Source: Dryocosmus kuriphilus (lineage: Eukaryota; Arthropoda; Insecta; Hymenoptera; Cynipidae). Taken from it: a stretch of 64,000 nt of DNA. The notes beneath the pieces are model-generated. The model saw nothing but the letters and a program-made list of their open reading frames with translations, searched no databases and was not told the DNA's origin. The stretch is from assembly GCA_038277395.1 (NCBI GenBank), contig CM076190.1, forward strand, positions 228,814,082-228,878,081, read 5' to 3'. This document shows, one piece after another, positions 44,741-56,015 of this stretch. Every line of letters starts with the position of its first letter. The first letter of the stretch is position 1. A program made the position numbers and the translations under genes.

Positions 44741-45272
44741 TTATGGAAAGTGTATCAGAGACGACGTACCCTTGGGCAACTGCAAAGCCCCAATGACTGA
44801 TGGGATTCCGGCAGAGGCCTTCAAGGCAATAACGAAGGAAAGACTGCTTTTGTTTTCGATCATTCCTAATATATGCTTGATAGACGGCGCCTTTAGAAAG
44901 AGATAGAAACTGCAGAGGTGCGTCTTGCTGGACAAAGGGAAGGCGCCGCTCATAATCCCATTGACCTTCAGACCGCTCTCCATGCTGAACAGCAGCGAGA
45001 AAATTTACTACGAGAAGGTGTTTAGAATGAAACTAGTGACGGCGATGCAAGAGACAGGTGGCCTAGCCGGATCCCATCACAGCTTCAGCGTAAAACACCA
45101 CAGCTCGTGGGGCATTACGAAGAAATCACAGGAACAGAGACACTTGTATGCTCGTCACACTGGATGTCAAGAATTTGTACAACTCGGCAAGATGGGTTGA
45201 CATTCTTGACGCCCTTTCACATCGATCTAGGGTACCTGAATATTTTCTCATAGTGTTGAGCGATTATCTTAA
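44741..45272 (+). pseudogene. R1-like LINE, RT N-terminal part
   Basis: The plus strand reads DDVPLGNCKAPMTDGIPAEA, then NICLIDGAFRKR, a stop, and VLLDKGKAPLIIPLTFRPLS, MLNSSEKIYYEKVF, TGGLAGSHHSFS. After a frameshift come VTLDVKNLYNSARWVDILDA (RT motif A) and EYFLIVLSDYLN. The pattern KA-G-DGIP ... RP--ML ... D-KNAFNSA-W is that of R1/LOA-type RTs. The frame is interrupted at TTAA 45269-45272 by a small transposon. Confidence 0.75.
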
Positions 45273-45727
45273 CACTCCAATACACGCCTCATATCTAACA
45301 GATACATGGGATGTGTTCCTTCATTATAGGGTAACCAGGCGTGCGTGAGCTTAAGCCCTACATTTCCCAATACTAATGCTCAGGTCGCTCAACGGTTCAG
45401 TAGAGCTTACTTGGTATTTACTTATTTTTGCGAGTCTTATTTTTACTTTTTGACTGAGTTTATAGTGCCATTACAAAGACTGAAACTCATGTCTTGTTAA
45501 TTAGTGTTTAGTAAACATCCATCGTAAATGTTCAAGGAGCTAAGTAAATCTACATTGCTCTTTATATTTTTGGGCTTCTTCATAAAAAGAATTGTTAACT
45601 TGGAGTTGTGTGCATCGAAATAGCGAATAGTTCACGATTACTTGTGCAAAACTGATAAAATTGATTGTGCATCTCGCAAATACGAGGCATGTACTTTTGT
45701 ACCTTCAGGTGACGCGTGTATTGGAGT
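45273..45727. mobile_element. TTAA-flanked MITE, 455 bp
   Basis: TTAA at 45269-45272 and 45728-45731 flanks an insert whose ends are inverted repeats: CACTCCAATACACGCCTCA at the left, and the right end read inward gives ACTCCAATACACGCGTCA. The R1-like RT frame stops at the left TTAA and resumes in the same frame after the right one (DYLN then ERE). The size and TTAA duplication suggest a non-autonomous piggyBac-type element. Its TIRs differ from those of the 36.3-kb element, so another helper would be needed. Confidence 0.85.
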
Positions 45728-46260
45728 TTAATGAAAGAGAGGTAATCTATGAAACAACCGAAGGCCGAGGGCGGAAAAGAGTAGCAGCAAGCGTTGCACA
45801 AGGCTGGCACGGTCATCTAGAACCTTATGTACGACGGCGTGCTACGAATTGAACTCCCCGAATGGGCCAAACTGGTAGGCTTTGCTGATGAGATTGCGGC
45901 GCTCATCAGAGCCAGGAAGGAGGTGCAAGCAAAGTGGAGGGTTGAGCATGTTATCCGTCTGGTGAAGATCTGGCTTGATGAGCATGGCGCGAAAGTGCCA
46001 GGCAGGAAGAGAGCGGTGGTAGTCCCCACGAAGCAGAGACGTTTCAGCCTCCTAATGGAGCTTAGTGTGGCTAAGGAGATAGTAGCTTCCCAAGATGCTT
46101 TTAGATACCTTGGCGCAAAGATCGAAAGCAAGATGAAATACAGTTTGCACATCAGTGGGGCTGCAGACAAAGCAGCAAAATTAATTGTGTCACTGGTGAG
46201 GCTTATGCCGAACATTAATGGGCGAAGAGCTGGCAATATTCTGTATTCTGTTCAGCGAAT
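45728..46260 (+). pseudogene. R1-like LINE, RT palm and thumb
   Basis: Resumes as EREVIYETTEGRGRKRVAAS and VAQG. A frameshift follows, then MYDGVLRIELPEWAKLVGFA, with FADE in place of the catalytic YADD. Then come HGAKVPGRKRAVVVPTKQRR, FRYLGAKIESKMKYSLHISG and SLVRLMPNINGRRAGNILYS. Sequence identity is lost after about 46260. Confidence 0.8.
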
Positions 46261-47624
46261 TCTTCAGCAGTATTCATATGGAAGACAGCCAGAAGTTTCA
46301 TTAGGCATTTGGAGAACTTATTTGTCTCAGTGACATTTTTTTGAGCTAACTCCTTTGGTATAATATTGTTATACTCAAGGATTATATTATTTTATTCCTT
46401 TTCATATGTCTAATATAAGTCATAAAGATCCTAAAAACATGTAAATAAAGTAGCAATAAAACAAATTGTATCAAACTTTGTAGGCATGCATACATATACA
46501 TGAATACTTAAAATTTAATTCTCGTGCCTGGAATAAAACACGGGAAGCAATAAGGATTCGAGAAGTATCAAACGGCGAAATCGCGCCTCACATTCCGTGT
46601 AATTATTATCACTGGTTCTGCACACAAAAGCTTTGCCTTTGAGAGACTTATCACCAACACGCCCTGATTGCAAAAAGGATAGGCAGCTTGATCAGCGTAC
46701 ACCATAGTGCGGAAGAAAGGAAGTGATGTCGAGAACTACGCCCTATCGACGGACTGGTTCTGCCAGATTGGTGAAGGGACTTCCTCCCCAAAATATCCCG
46801 GTTCTAAAGCTCACGGTAGGTTGCTGCACTCTTGAAGAAGAAGACTTGTGGGTTACGGTAAGAGCGGATAAGGAAAAAAATGTTTTCGTTGAAGGCATTA
46901 TTTAATACCAATAGTTCAATACTTATTTACAATCAGCATTTTTGTTTTTAATACGAATTATATTAAAAATTAAATAAACACTTTAAGCTCCAATTCCTGA
47001 GCACTCCTTTCCCCTTAGATGCGATTATTTGCATTTAGAAAATTGTGAAAGAAATGCTGCTTTTTCTTTTCTTTTTTTTTTTACCAAAAGAGTATTTTTT
47101 TGAAGAAAATGGCAGCCTTTTTATGGAGTCAAAATTTAGCACTTAAAATGTAAAATGAGAATATATCTATGTAATATTCGTTAAAAATTTGGTGCAACTT
47201 TACGATAGCCGTTCACCATTGTTTGGTCTCCCGTTTTGGCAAAATAATAAGGAACTCTTTAAAAAAATTATCATGTTTCTAAAAAGGAAGTAGCATTAAA
47301 GCTATTTATCGCGGAAAATATTTAACATAATGGCTAGGTTTTTTATTTTGATGTGTCAACTATGGGTTTGTCTCCCTTGTAAAAATGCTATATTTAGCTC
47401 ATCTTTTCGGTTCTTTACGATGTTCCTAGACCTTAAACACATTATATTATTAAAATTTAATTGTTTTTAAGTAAATAGGTCACGAAAGTGCGTTCAATCA
47501 TACTCATCGTCCTTTTCCAACTGTGTATTCAGTGCGTATGGTGAAAAGCTCTCGTAAAGTCTAACCAAAAAATTTTTAAGCCTAATCATACATGCGCAGC
47601 ATTATCGTATACAGGTTCTTTTTG
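46261..47624. other. AT-rich spacer, nothing identified
   Basis: No domain or repeat recognised. A 60-codon frame at 46723-46905 shows nothing diagnostic. Confidence 0.4.
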
Positions 47625-47913
47625 TGGGTAAAATTCAGTGTGATTGTTTGGCGGCTGCCTACAGGAACTTCCTTGATTTCATTTTGCGTTAAATCAGTAA
47701 TCTTGCTGCTTATCATATTTATCTTCGCCCTTCATTTATAGCGTGTATTACCTATAGGAGTATAAAATCCAGCAAGATCTTTACTCTCAAATATTGCAAA
47801 GACGTCACCCTCAGATGTTGAAAATACAGTTTGTTCCTGGGTTGGCATAGTTCCAAAGATATTACGTCCTAATCGCAAACGAATTAGTTCATCTTCAGGA
47901 AATTTCTATCATC
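47625..47913 (-). pseudogene. KYTFP-family locus D, partial exon
   Basis: The minus strand reads KFPEDELIRLRLGRNIFGTM, PTQEQTVFSTSEGDVFAIFE, SKDLAGFYTPIGNTRYK, then TGA (near 47731), RAKINMISSKITDLTQNEIK, EVPVGSRQTITLNF. The block order matches loci A and C exactly. The single stop sits just before RAKINM. The SR-rich part and acceptor are missing, because the exon joins directly to intron-like sequence at about 47913. Confidence 0.7.
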
Positions 47914-48030
47914 CGCGTCGAAAAATGAATTTGTACACAACTTCTTTCATGTCTGTTAAGTGGCAGTTTTAATACTTTTCATTAAAAGTCGTAGGGTGGT
48001 CGTAGGTTATTCATGACTAGGGATGACAAA
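47914..48030 (-). other. Intron-derived block of locus D
   Basis: On the minus strand, CTAGTCATGAATAACCTACG, ACCACCCTACGACTTTTAAT and TTGTGTACAAATTCATTTTT match the E1-E2 introns of locus A (14610-14715) and locus B (20230-20345) in the same order. Locus D therefore derives from genomic DNA rather than from spliced mRNA, with an internal deletion. Confidence 0.65.
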
Positions 48031-48818
48031 TTTATGCATAATTTTAGAAAATTTGCAAAGTTAATGAAATATCAGTCTTTATTGATATTTTTGGACCATT
48101 TCTTCAAAATTTGAAGGCGAATAATATCGCGTAATCCGGGACTAATTGCCGCATAATGAGATTTCCGCATTTATGCAGCATAAATCACGAACCTGAAGCT
48201 TGCTACAGATGTGGATTTCAGATTTCGTACTAAAAAAAGATGTAATTGTTTAAAAAATGCTTTAGAGCAAGAAAAAGTTTCCCCTAGGGGTATTTCGAAA
48301 ATGAATCCAATGGTGTTTTCGATTCTTCGATCGCACTGTTAGTTTGGCTGGAATTCTTGTCGGAAAATGGTCGAACGCACACGACTGAGTTTACTATTCT
48401 TGATAAAGTCGACCACAAATTACTAAGCAATGTCTCTCAGTACTCAGACTTTATTATCCGACAAGAATTTATTATTTTAACAATATTTTATAGAAACATA
48501 TTAATTTAGGCACTTTTTAACACTTATAGACAATGATTAAGAATATTTTCTTTTTAGCCACGTTTCGATAAATGAAATTGTATTCTTACAACGCACTCGC
48601 GATCTTGACTCTTTTTGAGGCCTGCAGAGTAGGACTAGGGTCTCGTTTTTGGAGCGGTGTGATCAGAATGTACTTTCTAGTCACTAGAGTGTATGAAAAT
48701 GACATCAACGAAGGAATATGGGTTCTTTTTACATCAGTGTGTAAATATGATACGAGACTATGTTTCCTCAAGGTCAAAGACTGTAGCAAAGATAGCACAG
48801 CGGATAGAACGTCCACGG
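48031..48818. other. Spacer, nothing identified
   Basis: AT-rich with no recognised feature. Open frames at 48572-48823 on both strands have no family resemblance. Confidence 0.4.
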
Positions 48819-49627
48819 TATAGCGATTATGCTATATATAAAAAGACGCGAGGCACCACGTCTCGATGAGATGCATATAGCAGTGCCTGGGCAAGCCTAT
48901 CAAAAGAGATGAGTGCGTTTCGTCCCAGGTCTGCCACTGGACTTATCAGTATGGCAATGTGGACGGACACTGCCATAGGTGCTCTGAGGAGAATGGAACT
49001 CCAACCGGCAATTTTAAGGTACAAGATACTCTCTTAATTGCGAGAGGATCTTGCCCACACAGGCGATGTCCGCCTACCGGTGGAAGTCCCAACTAGGGAA
49101 GTCACTACAGTACTCCCCCCCAAGTGAAGTCAGGAGCGAGAGAATGGAAAAGGTGGGACGAAAGGATAGGAAACAGAAGTTGGTTCACTTGTCATTGAGG
49201 ACTTTCGAGGATATAATGCGCAAGCAGGTTAGGGAGGAAAGCGAGCTGCCAACCTCAGTTGCTCCGAGCAATGCCCGGCTCCGGGTTAGCCTGCGCAGTA
49301 TCCGCATAACCTCAAGGGACGGGATCACGTCGGGGTCACCGCTATAGCGATTATGCTATATACAAAAAGGCGCGAGGCACCACGTCTCGATGAGACGCAT
49401 ATAGCGGTGCCTGGACAAGCCTATCAAAAGAGATGAGTGCGTTTCGTCCCGGGTCTGCCACTGGACTCATCAGTATGGCAATGTAGACGGACCCTGCCAT
49501 AGATGCTCTGAGAAGAATGGAACTCCAACCGTCAATTGTAAGGTACAAGATACTCTCTCACTTGCGAGAGGATCTTGCCCCCACAGGCGGTGTCTGCCTA
49601 CAGGTGGAAGTCCCAACTAGGGAAGTC
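48819..49627. repeat. 285-bp direct repeat, two copies with 524-bp period
   Basis: 48819-49103 and 49343-49627 are near-identical over their full length. Both start TATAGCGATTATGCTATATA and end CAACTAGGGAAGTC. The 239 bp between them is unique and GC-richer. The layout (long terminal direct repeats around a short interior) resembles a TRIM element, or one and a half units of a 524-bp satellite. No TG...CA ends or target duplication are obvious. Long frames on both strands are conserved only because the DNA is. Confidence 0.85.
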
Positions 49628-50797
49628 CCCACAACGGTTAGCATAGTATTGCCATTGCACGACAGAGGTTGGAACTGCTACTCACGCGCGTTAATTCAAA
49701 TATTTTACAGGCATGAAAGAGCCGAAATCATGAGGGAGTCAAAAAAAGTATCGTGTGTGACTCGAGGGACATCTTTTCGATTCTATGGCTTGAGAATGTA
49801 TTCAAGACTCAACTTCGACTCATCCTGAAAGCATTTCCCTAGATGAAGAAACGAAAAGAAATCCCTCTGTTTAAACAATGTACTATTTTACAACATTATC
49901 GTTTACACACAACTCAGAATGATTGCCATTGTTAAGAAATTCTGGGGTCAAGAAATAGTTTCTAAATATTGCTTATATGTGTTCTCAAGTGATCAAGTGG
50001 AGCTTTTTTTCTAAAAAAGTGTTAAAATTAAAAATAGTTCTTCTAAATAATAAGTTATCAAGATAGAGAGACGTTGCTTAAAAATCTTAAATCGATTTCA
50101 TCGAAAGCAATATATGTGTTTATCTGTTCATAAATTTGTTTAAAAAAGCATAAAATATTATAAAACAGAAAACTACAATACTGAAGGTCAATTGTTTATA
50201 ATATTAGCAAAATATAGTGTAACAGAATGCTACTAGAAACATATTACTCAAACTTAGTAATCTACTTCTTCAGAAAACAGAAATCTATCTGTTGAAAAAT
50301 GGCCCAACGATGAACTTGTTTATTAAAATTGTTAAAACAATTACAAATTATTTTTTAGTAACCTAGTGTAGGACTTAATCCTTCTATTTATATTTCGTGG
50401 AATAGGGGACTGGTGATTAGAGGTAAATAAGTATTCAACACAGCAACACAAATCTTCCTTTTGATACTATAGATTTATTCACTATTTTAATCAGAAAAAA
50501 CACCCCAATTACTCCTACAAGTACTACTGAAGCAGTACTCGAAAAAACTCGCATGTGACCTACCGAGTGCATGGTATATGTGAAGCATAGATCAAAATTA
50601 TAACACTTTAATTTTAAATAGAAGTTACGTGCAGAGTCCGTCTAATTAATGCAGTGGCAAACTTTAATCTTCTTCTCTCTGCAAAGTGTCCTGTTATTAA
50701 TGTTCTGAAAGCATACAGTGATAGAAGATGTTTTGTTATTGTTGGTCATATAATTTTTAGGCAATATTTCATTTCAATGTTACTTTTAATGTTACAT
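49628..50797. other. Spacer, possible 3' end of the copia element
   Basis: AT-rich. The 3' LTR of the minus-strand copia element would be expected about here, but I could not match it to sequence beyond 61 kb. Confidence 0.35.
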
Positions 50798-51549
50798 TTA
50801 ATGTCTCATGTTATCAATTTTTTCCCTTAAATAAATATGAGTCTTCTGAGATAGGCTCTTGATATCGGGTAGATATTCCTTAGTTGGTATCCAAAGCACT
50901 TTAAACTTTTCCTCACCCACACATTGTTTTACAAAATCATCGTGGGTATCCGCCATGTGTTTCCTGTTTCCAGCTTTCTCTCCAAATGCCAACTCTTTTT
51001 CTATATTTTCTGAATCTTCGTCAAATATTTTTAGTCTGTGACTCCCATCCATTTCAGTGCAATCTCTTGCTGATCGATTATCGCACCATATAGTTACCGG
51101 AAAAAGAGTTTTTCCAAGTATGCATCTAATAGATTTATCTAATGATATTAAATCTTGACATGCACCACTCATAGCCAAGTATTCTGCTTCACAAGTGGAC
51201 AAAAAAACATATGATTGTTTGTGACTCCTTTAAGCAATTACATCTCCAGAAAACTTGATTATATATCCACATGTAGTCGCTGAGTTTTGGAAGTCTCTAA
51301 AATTTGCATCAGTTAGTGCCTTCAAAACCTCTGAATTAGACGTAAATTCTAAGCCCAGACTCGTTGTACCTCTCAAATATCTAAAGACACTCCTTTTATC
51401 ACTCCAATCACCATCAGTTGGATCTAATTGTTTCCTTGCTAGATACTTAACAAAAGCAATTATAGTCACGTAGCGTTGTCCAAATATATGAGACATACAA
51501 TAGCTTCCACACAGGGTACCTATTTGATTTCATTCGTTTCAATTTATGT
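50798..51549 (-). pseudogene. Ty1/copia polyprotein, C-terminal RT and RNase H
   Basis: Minus strand: VPCVEAIVCLIYLDNAT (the PYREAVGSLLYLAN block), then VKYLARKQLDPTDGDW, SVFRYLRGTTSLGLEFTSNS, TTCGYIIKFSGDVIA. These are followed by the RNase H block MSTCEAEYLAMSGACQDLIS and TIWCDNRSARDCTEM. It is the downstream half of the copia element whose RT starts at 56853. The two halves are separated by the hAT insertion at 51550-56844. Confidence 0.85.
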
Positions 51550-51820
51550 CAGGGGCGTCGCGAAGGCACCGATCCTTGGGGGGGGGGGGGGGTGATTTAT
51601 ACTAAAATGCCGACTTATTTCGAGAATTTGACGACTTTATTAACTCTCATAGGTATAAAAATGAAAAAAAAATGAAATTTAGTACTGATAGACCGGAAAA
51701 TGGTAAAGACATAATGTTACACTTAATCCTTTTACTGTTAAACAATTATTGTACATTCTAGTATTTCCGTCGCAGTCAATTTTTTACAAAATGAAGTGCG
51801 TACTACAGAAATTCGAGATA

Positions 51821-53087
51821 TTCGAGGTGTGATCAAAAAGTAAGGTGACTTTTTGAATTTCGCGGGATGCGTACAGTCGATATTCGTTTTCTTTTTTTCT
51901 TATGTTGGTACAATCATCCCAAACATATGTGCACAATTTCAGCCTTATAGCATTTTTTGTTTGTTTGAGAGATGCATAAAGGTTAGAAGTGTTTTGCGTG
52001 CTCGGCGATTTTCTGCTGTCGAAAAAAATGGAACAAAGAATTTGCATCCAATTTTGTGTGAAAAATGGAATTAAGTGCTCCAAAACACTTGAAATGTTGA
52101 CAGTGGCATACGGTGAGTGTACTCTGAGTAAAAAAAAAATGTTTATAAGTGGTACAAGCTCTTTCGGGAAGGCCGAGAAGATGTTCATGACGAAGCTCGC
52201 CCTGGACGTCCCCGCACGTCAACAACTGATCAAAACGTTGAAGAAGTGAAGAAAATAGTGTTTGCGAATCGCCGAATTACCATTAGAGAAGTTGCTGATG
52301 ATGTCGGCAACTCTTTCGGCTCGTACCAATCAATTTTAGTGGATATTTTGGGCATGAGACGTGTGTCAGCGAAGTTTGTTCTGAAGTTGCTAAATTTTGA
52401 CCAAAAGAACCGTCGCGTGAGCATCGCTCAGGAGCTGTTAAATGACGTCAACGGAAACCCAGACTTGCTCAAAAGGATCATACCAGGTGATGAAACACGG
52501 GTGTATGGTTATGACGTCGAAACTAAGGCTCAATTGTCCCAGTGGAAGCATTCTGGATCACCAAGACCAAAAAAAGCACGCCGAGTTCGATCAAATGTCA
52601 AGGCTTTGCTTACCGTTTTCTTCGATTATCATGGCGTAGTGCATCATGAGTTCTTAACAATACGAAGAAAACGTCCGGAAATTGTGGAAAAACCAGTCAT
52701 GGTTATTGCACCACGATAATGCGCCAGCTCATACGTCATTGCTTGTTCGTAATTTTTTGGCCAATAACAACAGCATAATCATGCCTCAGCCATCGTATTC
52801 ACCAGATTTGGCTCCCTGAGACTTTTTTATGTTTCCAAAACTGAAAAGACCCATGAAAGGACGGCATTTTGCGACGATTGAGGAGATAAAGACCATATCG
52901 CTGTAAGAGCTGAAGGCTATACCAAAAAGTGCTTACCAGAAATGCTTTGAGGATTGAAAAAAGCGCTGACATAATTGTATTATATCCAAGGGGGATTACT
53001 TTGACGGGGACAATATCAATATTGATGAATAAATAAATATTTTTGATAAAAATAGAAAGTCATCTTGCATTTTGATCACACCTCGTA
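51821..53087 (+). mobile_element. Mariner nested in hAT, near full length
   Basis: TIRs TTCGAGGTGTGATCAAAAAG and, at the right, TTTTGATCACACCTCGTA, with TA at 51819-51820 and 53088-53089. The plus-strand transposase starts at 52028 (MEQRICIQFCVKNGIKCSKT). It shifts frame in an A-run near 52133, continues VKKIVFANRRITIREVADDV and LLKRIIPGDETRVYGYD (first catalytic Asp), and loses about 66 bp after HHEF. It resumes in another frame with HHDNAPAHTS (second Asp), MPQPSYSPDLAP (third Asp), a stop, and the C-terminus. Inactive by frameshifts. Same family as 32129-33057. Confidence 0.92.
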
Positions 53088-53161
53088 TATTATAGCTATA
53101 TAATACTATCAAAATTAGATTTCAATGAGGACTTTTGTTGCAATGAATAGAAAAATCCAAT

Positions 53162-54669
53162 TTAAATTTTTACTCTGCGATGTTTTAACAGAGAAAATTT
53201 TTCAATAACTTCACAAGGGTCAATTTGTTCTACTTTATCCTTTGAAGAGAAAATCAGAATCAAAGAACTTAAACGATCATTCCCCATACTTGTGCGCAAA
53301 TGGTCAAAAACTAATTTCAGTTTGCTGACGGAACGTTCACACGAAGTTGACGTAATGGGAGCAGTCAAAATATAATGAACCAGTTTATACGCCAAAGGGA
53401 TGACTTTTCTTAGCTTGAATGCTACCGTATAAATGCCTTCGAAAAATTTACAATCTTGACATGAATCAAGAAGAATTTGTGACTCTGCGAGCAAACATTC
53501 AATTTCTTCCTTGAAAAAGTCAGATTCCAATTGTACAATATATTTTATCGAATCATTTGTGATATTATTTATGTCAGCTGGAATTCTAAATATTTCCTGA
53601 ATGAGTTTAAACGTCGAAAATTCTTTTGAGCAAGCCAGAAGCTAAGGTACCTGTATTGTTATCGAAACTGTCAGAATCTCCTTTATTACTTCTAGAGCAT
53701 GAACGATGCCATTAAGTAAAATCCATATAGCTTCGACTGTCTCTGACCGAGCAGTCCATCGTGTTTTTGACAGATTTTTCAACTGCAATGAGTTTTCAAT
53801 ATTACGTAACACTTCACGCAAGGCCGAGAAACATTTTGTACTTCCATAGAAAAGCACATAAAGTGCTTCTAAAACATTGAAAAACCCTTTAATTAAAACA
53901 TTTGTATCGCATGATGTTTCAACAAATATGTTGATCCTGTGAGTATGACATGGAATATAAGGGATAAGTTTTTCACATTTTTCTGATAATTTTTGCTGCC
54001 TGCCTTTAAACTTTCCGGAAATGTTTTTTGTACAATCGCAGGATTGAAATACAACTTTTTTTATAGGAATCCCCATTGACTGGAGAACTGTTACAATTTT
54101 TCCAGCTATCTCTTCTTCTGATTTTTTAGTTAGGAAAATATTCATCTTCAGAAGCCGTTCAACAGGTACAATTCCTTCATTTGTTTGATGTACTTACCGA
54201 AAGTTGACAGCTAATGGACCTTGATGTGACAGGTCTGGAGTAGTGTCAGCCATGACAAAAAAATTCCCGCTGTGTTGACTTTGTCGACGATGGCTTTTTC
54301 AGTTTTATTTCCCAACAAATCAATAAATTCATTTTGTGTGACGGGACTGATATAAGTCACATGATGTGGTCTTTCGGAGGTTTCATCCAACCATTTTTTA
54401 ATCAGAGGACAATGCCGGGAAACCAGGTGAACAATCTGTTGGAAATCTCCATCGCTGCTTTTGGGTGAATATTTGCGACCACGTAAAGCGAGACCATCCC
54501 TTGCCAGAGTTCTCACGACATCAACTAAGACCCGCAAAGCTCTTGAATGATACACTTTCTTCTGTATTTCTTCAATTTTGTTATCTCTGATGGATTTGTC
54601 TAGTAATACAACAGCATGAGCCCCTTTGTTGATAAAATTGCAGTAATCACTTAGACCTGCTTTTACCAC
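53162..54669 (-). pseudogene. hAT transposase, catalytic and dimerisation regions
   Basis: Minus-strand blocks in order: RALRVLVDVVRTLARDGLAL, FQQIVHLVSRHCPLIKKWLD, THVTYISPVTQNEF-like (54669-54211). A frameshifted link follows, then MNIFLTKKSEEEIAGKIVTV, VVFQSCDCTKNISGKFKGRQ, IPYIPCHTHRINIFVETSCD, LKNLSKTRWTARSETVEAIW (54145-53642). Last comes the C-terminal dimerisation block ILTAPITSTSCERSVSKLKL, DHLRTSMGNDRLSSLILIFS (53530-53162). This is the pattern of the zinc-finger MYM-type 1-like (DUF4371) hAT group. The CDCTKN and CERSVSKLK motifs are the most diagnostic. It is broken by at least two frameshifts. Confidence 0.88.
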
Positions 54670-55177
54670 GACTCAAAAAACAAAATGCAAGCAAAGCAAA
54701 ACGCTGCAGCTTTATGCGGACTATATTCCAAAAAGGAAAATTCGTCATACCATGATGGACTAAATCGACATTGTTTGTTCGTGGGAATATGTGTATGGGT
54801 CGGATAAATGTCAAGTTTTGGTTGATATAGACTAAGGGAACATAAATATTAACGTTTATTGATCGATAATATTTTATGTCGTCTTCCTAGGTCATGATCT
54901 ACGAAAAGTTCATTTTCGATGTCCAAATTAAAAGCTGTACATGAGAATTTTTCATTTTCGTCGTTTTGTTTTTTGCAAATTGCAATAACTGACCACTTTC
55001 TTTGCGGGTGTTTGTCAAACAGTCAATAATGTCGATGAATAATGGTTTTAAATTTGGCACTGCCTCGTTTTTTAATCCCTTTAAAACGTCATTCGCTCGT
55101 TCAAAATTCTTTAGAAATTCGGCAACCTTGAAGAAAATATTTACCCAAGTGCAATTGATCTCATCCTTTTTTGGCGG

Positions 55178-55648
55178 TTATGATGATGATAGTTCGGGTG
55201 GTAATGGTGGCGACATTGATGATTGTGAATCACGCAAATATGGAGCCGGTATTGATAGCGACATTGATGAAGATGAAGATATTAGTGGAGATATTGCTCG
55301 ATCGACATTAGGCTGCAGCGAAGCAACTGGAGTTATAACAGTTAAGCGTTCTTTAATTTGAGGTGGATCTTTTGGAATTAATTTAGCGGTTATATTTTTT
55401 GTTGCTGAATTTTCGGCAGCAACTTCAACAGTATTTGATGATGAAGTTGAAGAAGGTTGAATCGACGATACCCAGCATTCCCGCTTAGCAGCCTCAAATG
55501 GATTTAACGGAGCTCCGACATGTTTGATTTTGACGGATCTACAGTTATGTTTAAATTTTTCATGACGAAGCTTATAATCATCGTCGAATTGACTCCCACA
55601 TTCTTCAAATTCTACTTTTATTCTCTTTTTAGGCGGATGCTTCGACAT
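55178..55648 (-). pseudogene. hAT transposase, N-terminal zinc-finger part
   Basis: The minus-strand Met at 55648 begins MSKHPPKKRIKVEFEECGSQ with FDDDYKLRHEKFKHN. This is a single C2H2-like finger (C...H-x-x-x-x-H) after a Lys/Arg-rich nuclear-localisation-like start. Asn/Ser-rich linker sequence follows, ending LSIPAPYLRDSQSSMSPPLP. About 0.5 kb of non-matching sequence separates it from the catalytic part. Confidence 0.6.
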
Positions 55649-55992
55649 GATGATAGAATCTGTAAATAGGCACAAGTTTTAAAAAGACTTAAGAAAATTT
55701 CGCTATTCTTTTTGTCTGTATGCAAGGCGCTCCGAAGAAAATTTCTCCAACAGTCAGAAGTAGATTTCAGAAGAAAAAATATAAAAATTCGCTAGTAATT
55801 ACCTTGCATGGAATATTATCACTCAGGGAAATAAAAACGTTTACATTTAACTAATAAATTCATTAGATTAATTTATCTTCAAATTGATTCTTGTATTTAC
55901 TTACAGGTTAGGGTTTTCCGACTTAATATCGACAGACCAGACTATCGATAATATTCGATACTTCGATAGATTTTCATCTCGCGCGATAGATC

Positions 55993-56015
55993 ATATATAT
56001 ATATATATATATATA
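55993..56015. repeat. (AT)n microsatellite
   Basis: About 11 AT units inside the hAT element, preceded by several CGATA-type short motifs. Confidence 0.9.

Noticed and set aside
48827..49548. Two similar 65-codon minus-strand frames
   Set aside because: Their similarity follows from the 285-bp direct repeat. They show no domain, so they are not evidence of a gene.
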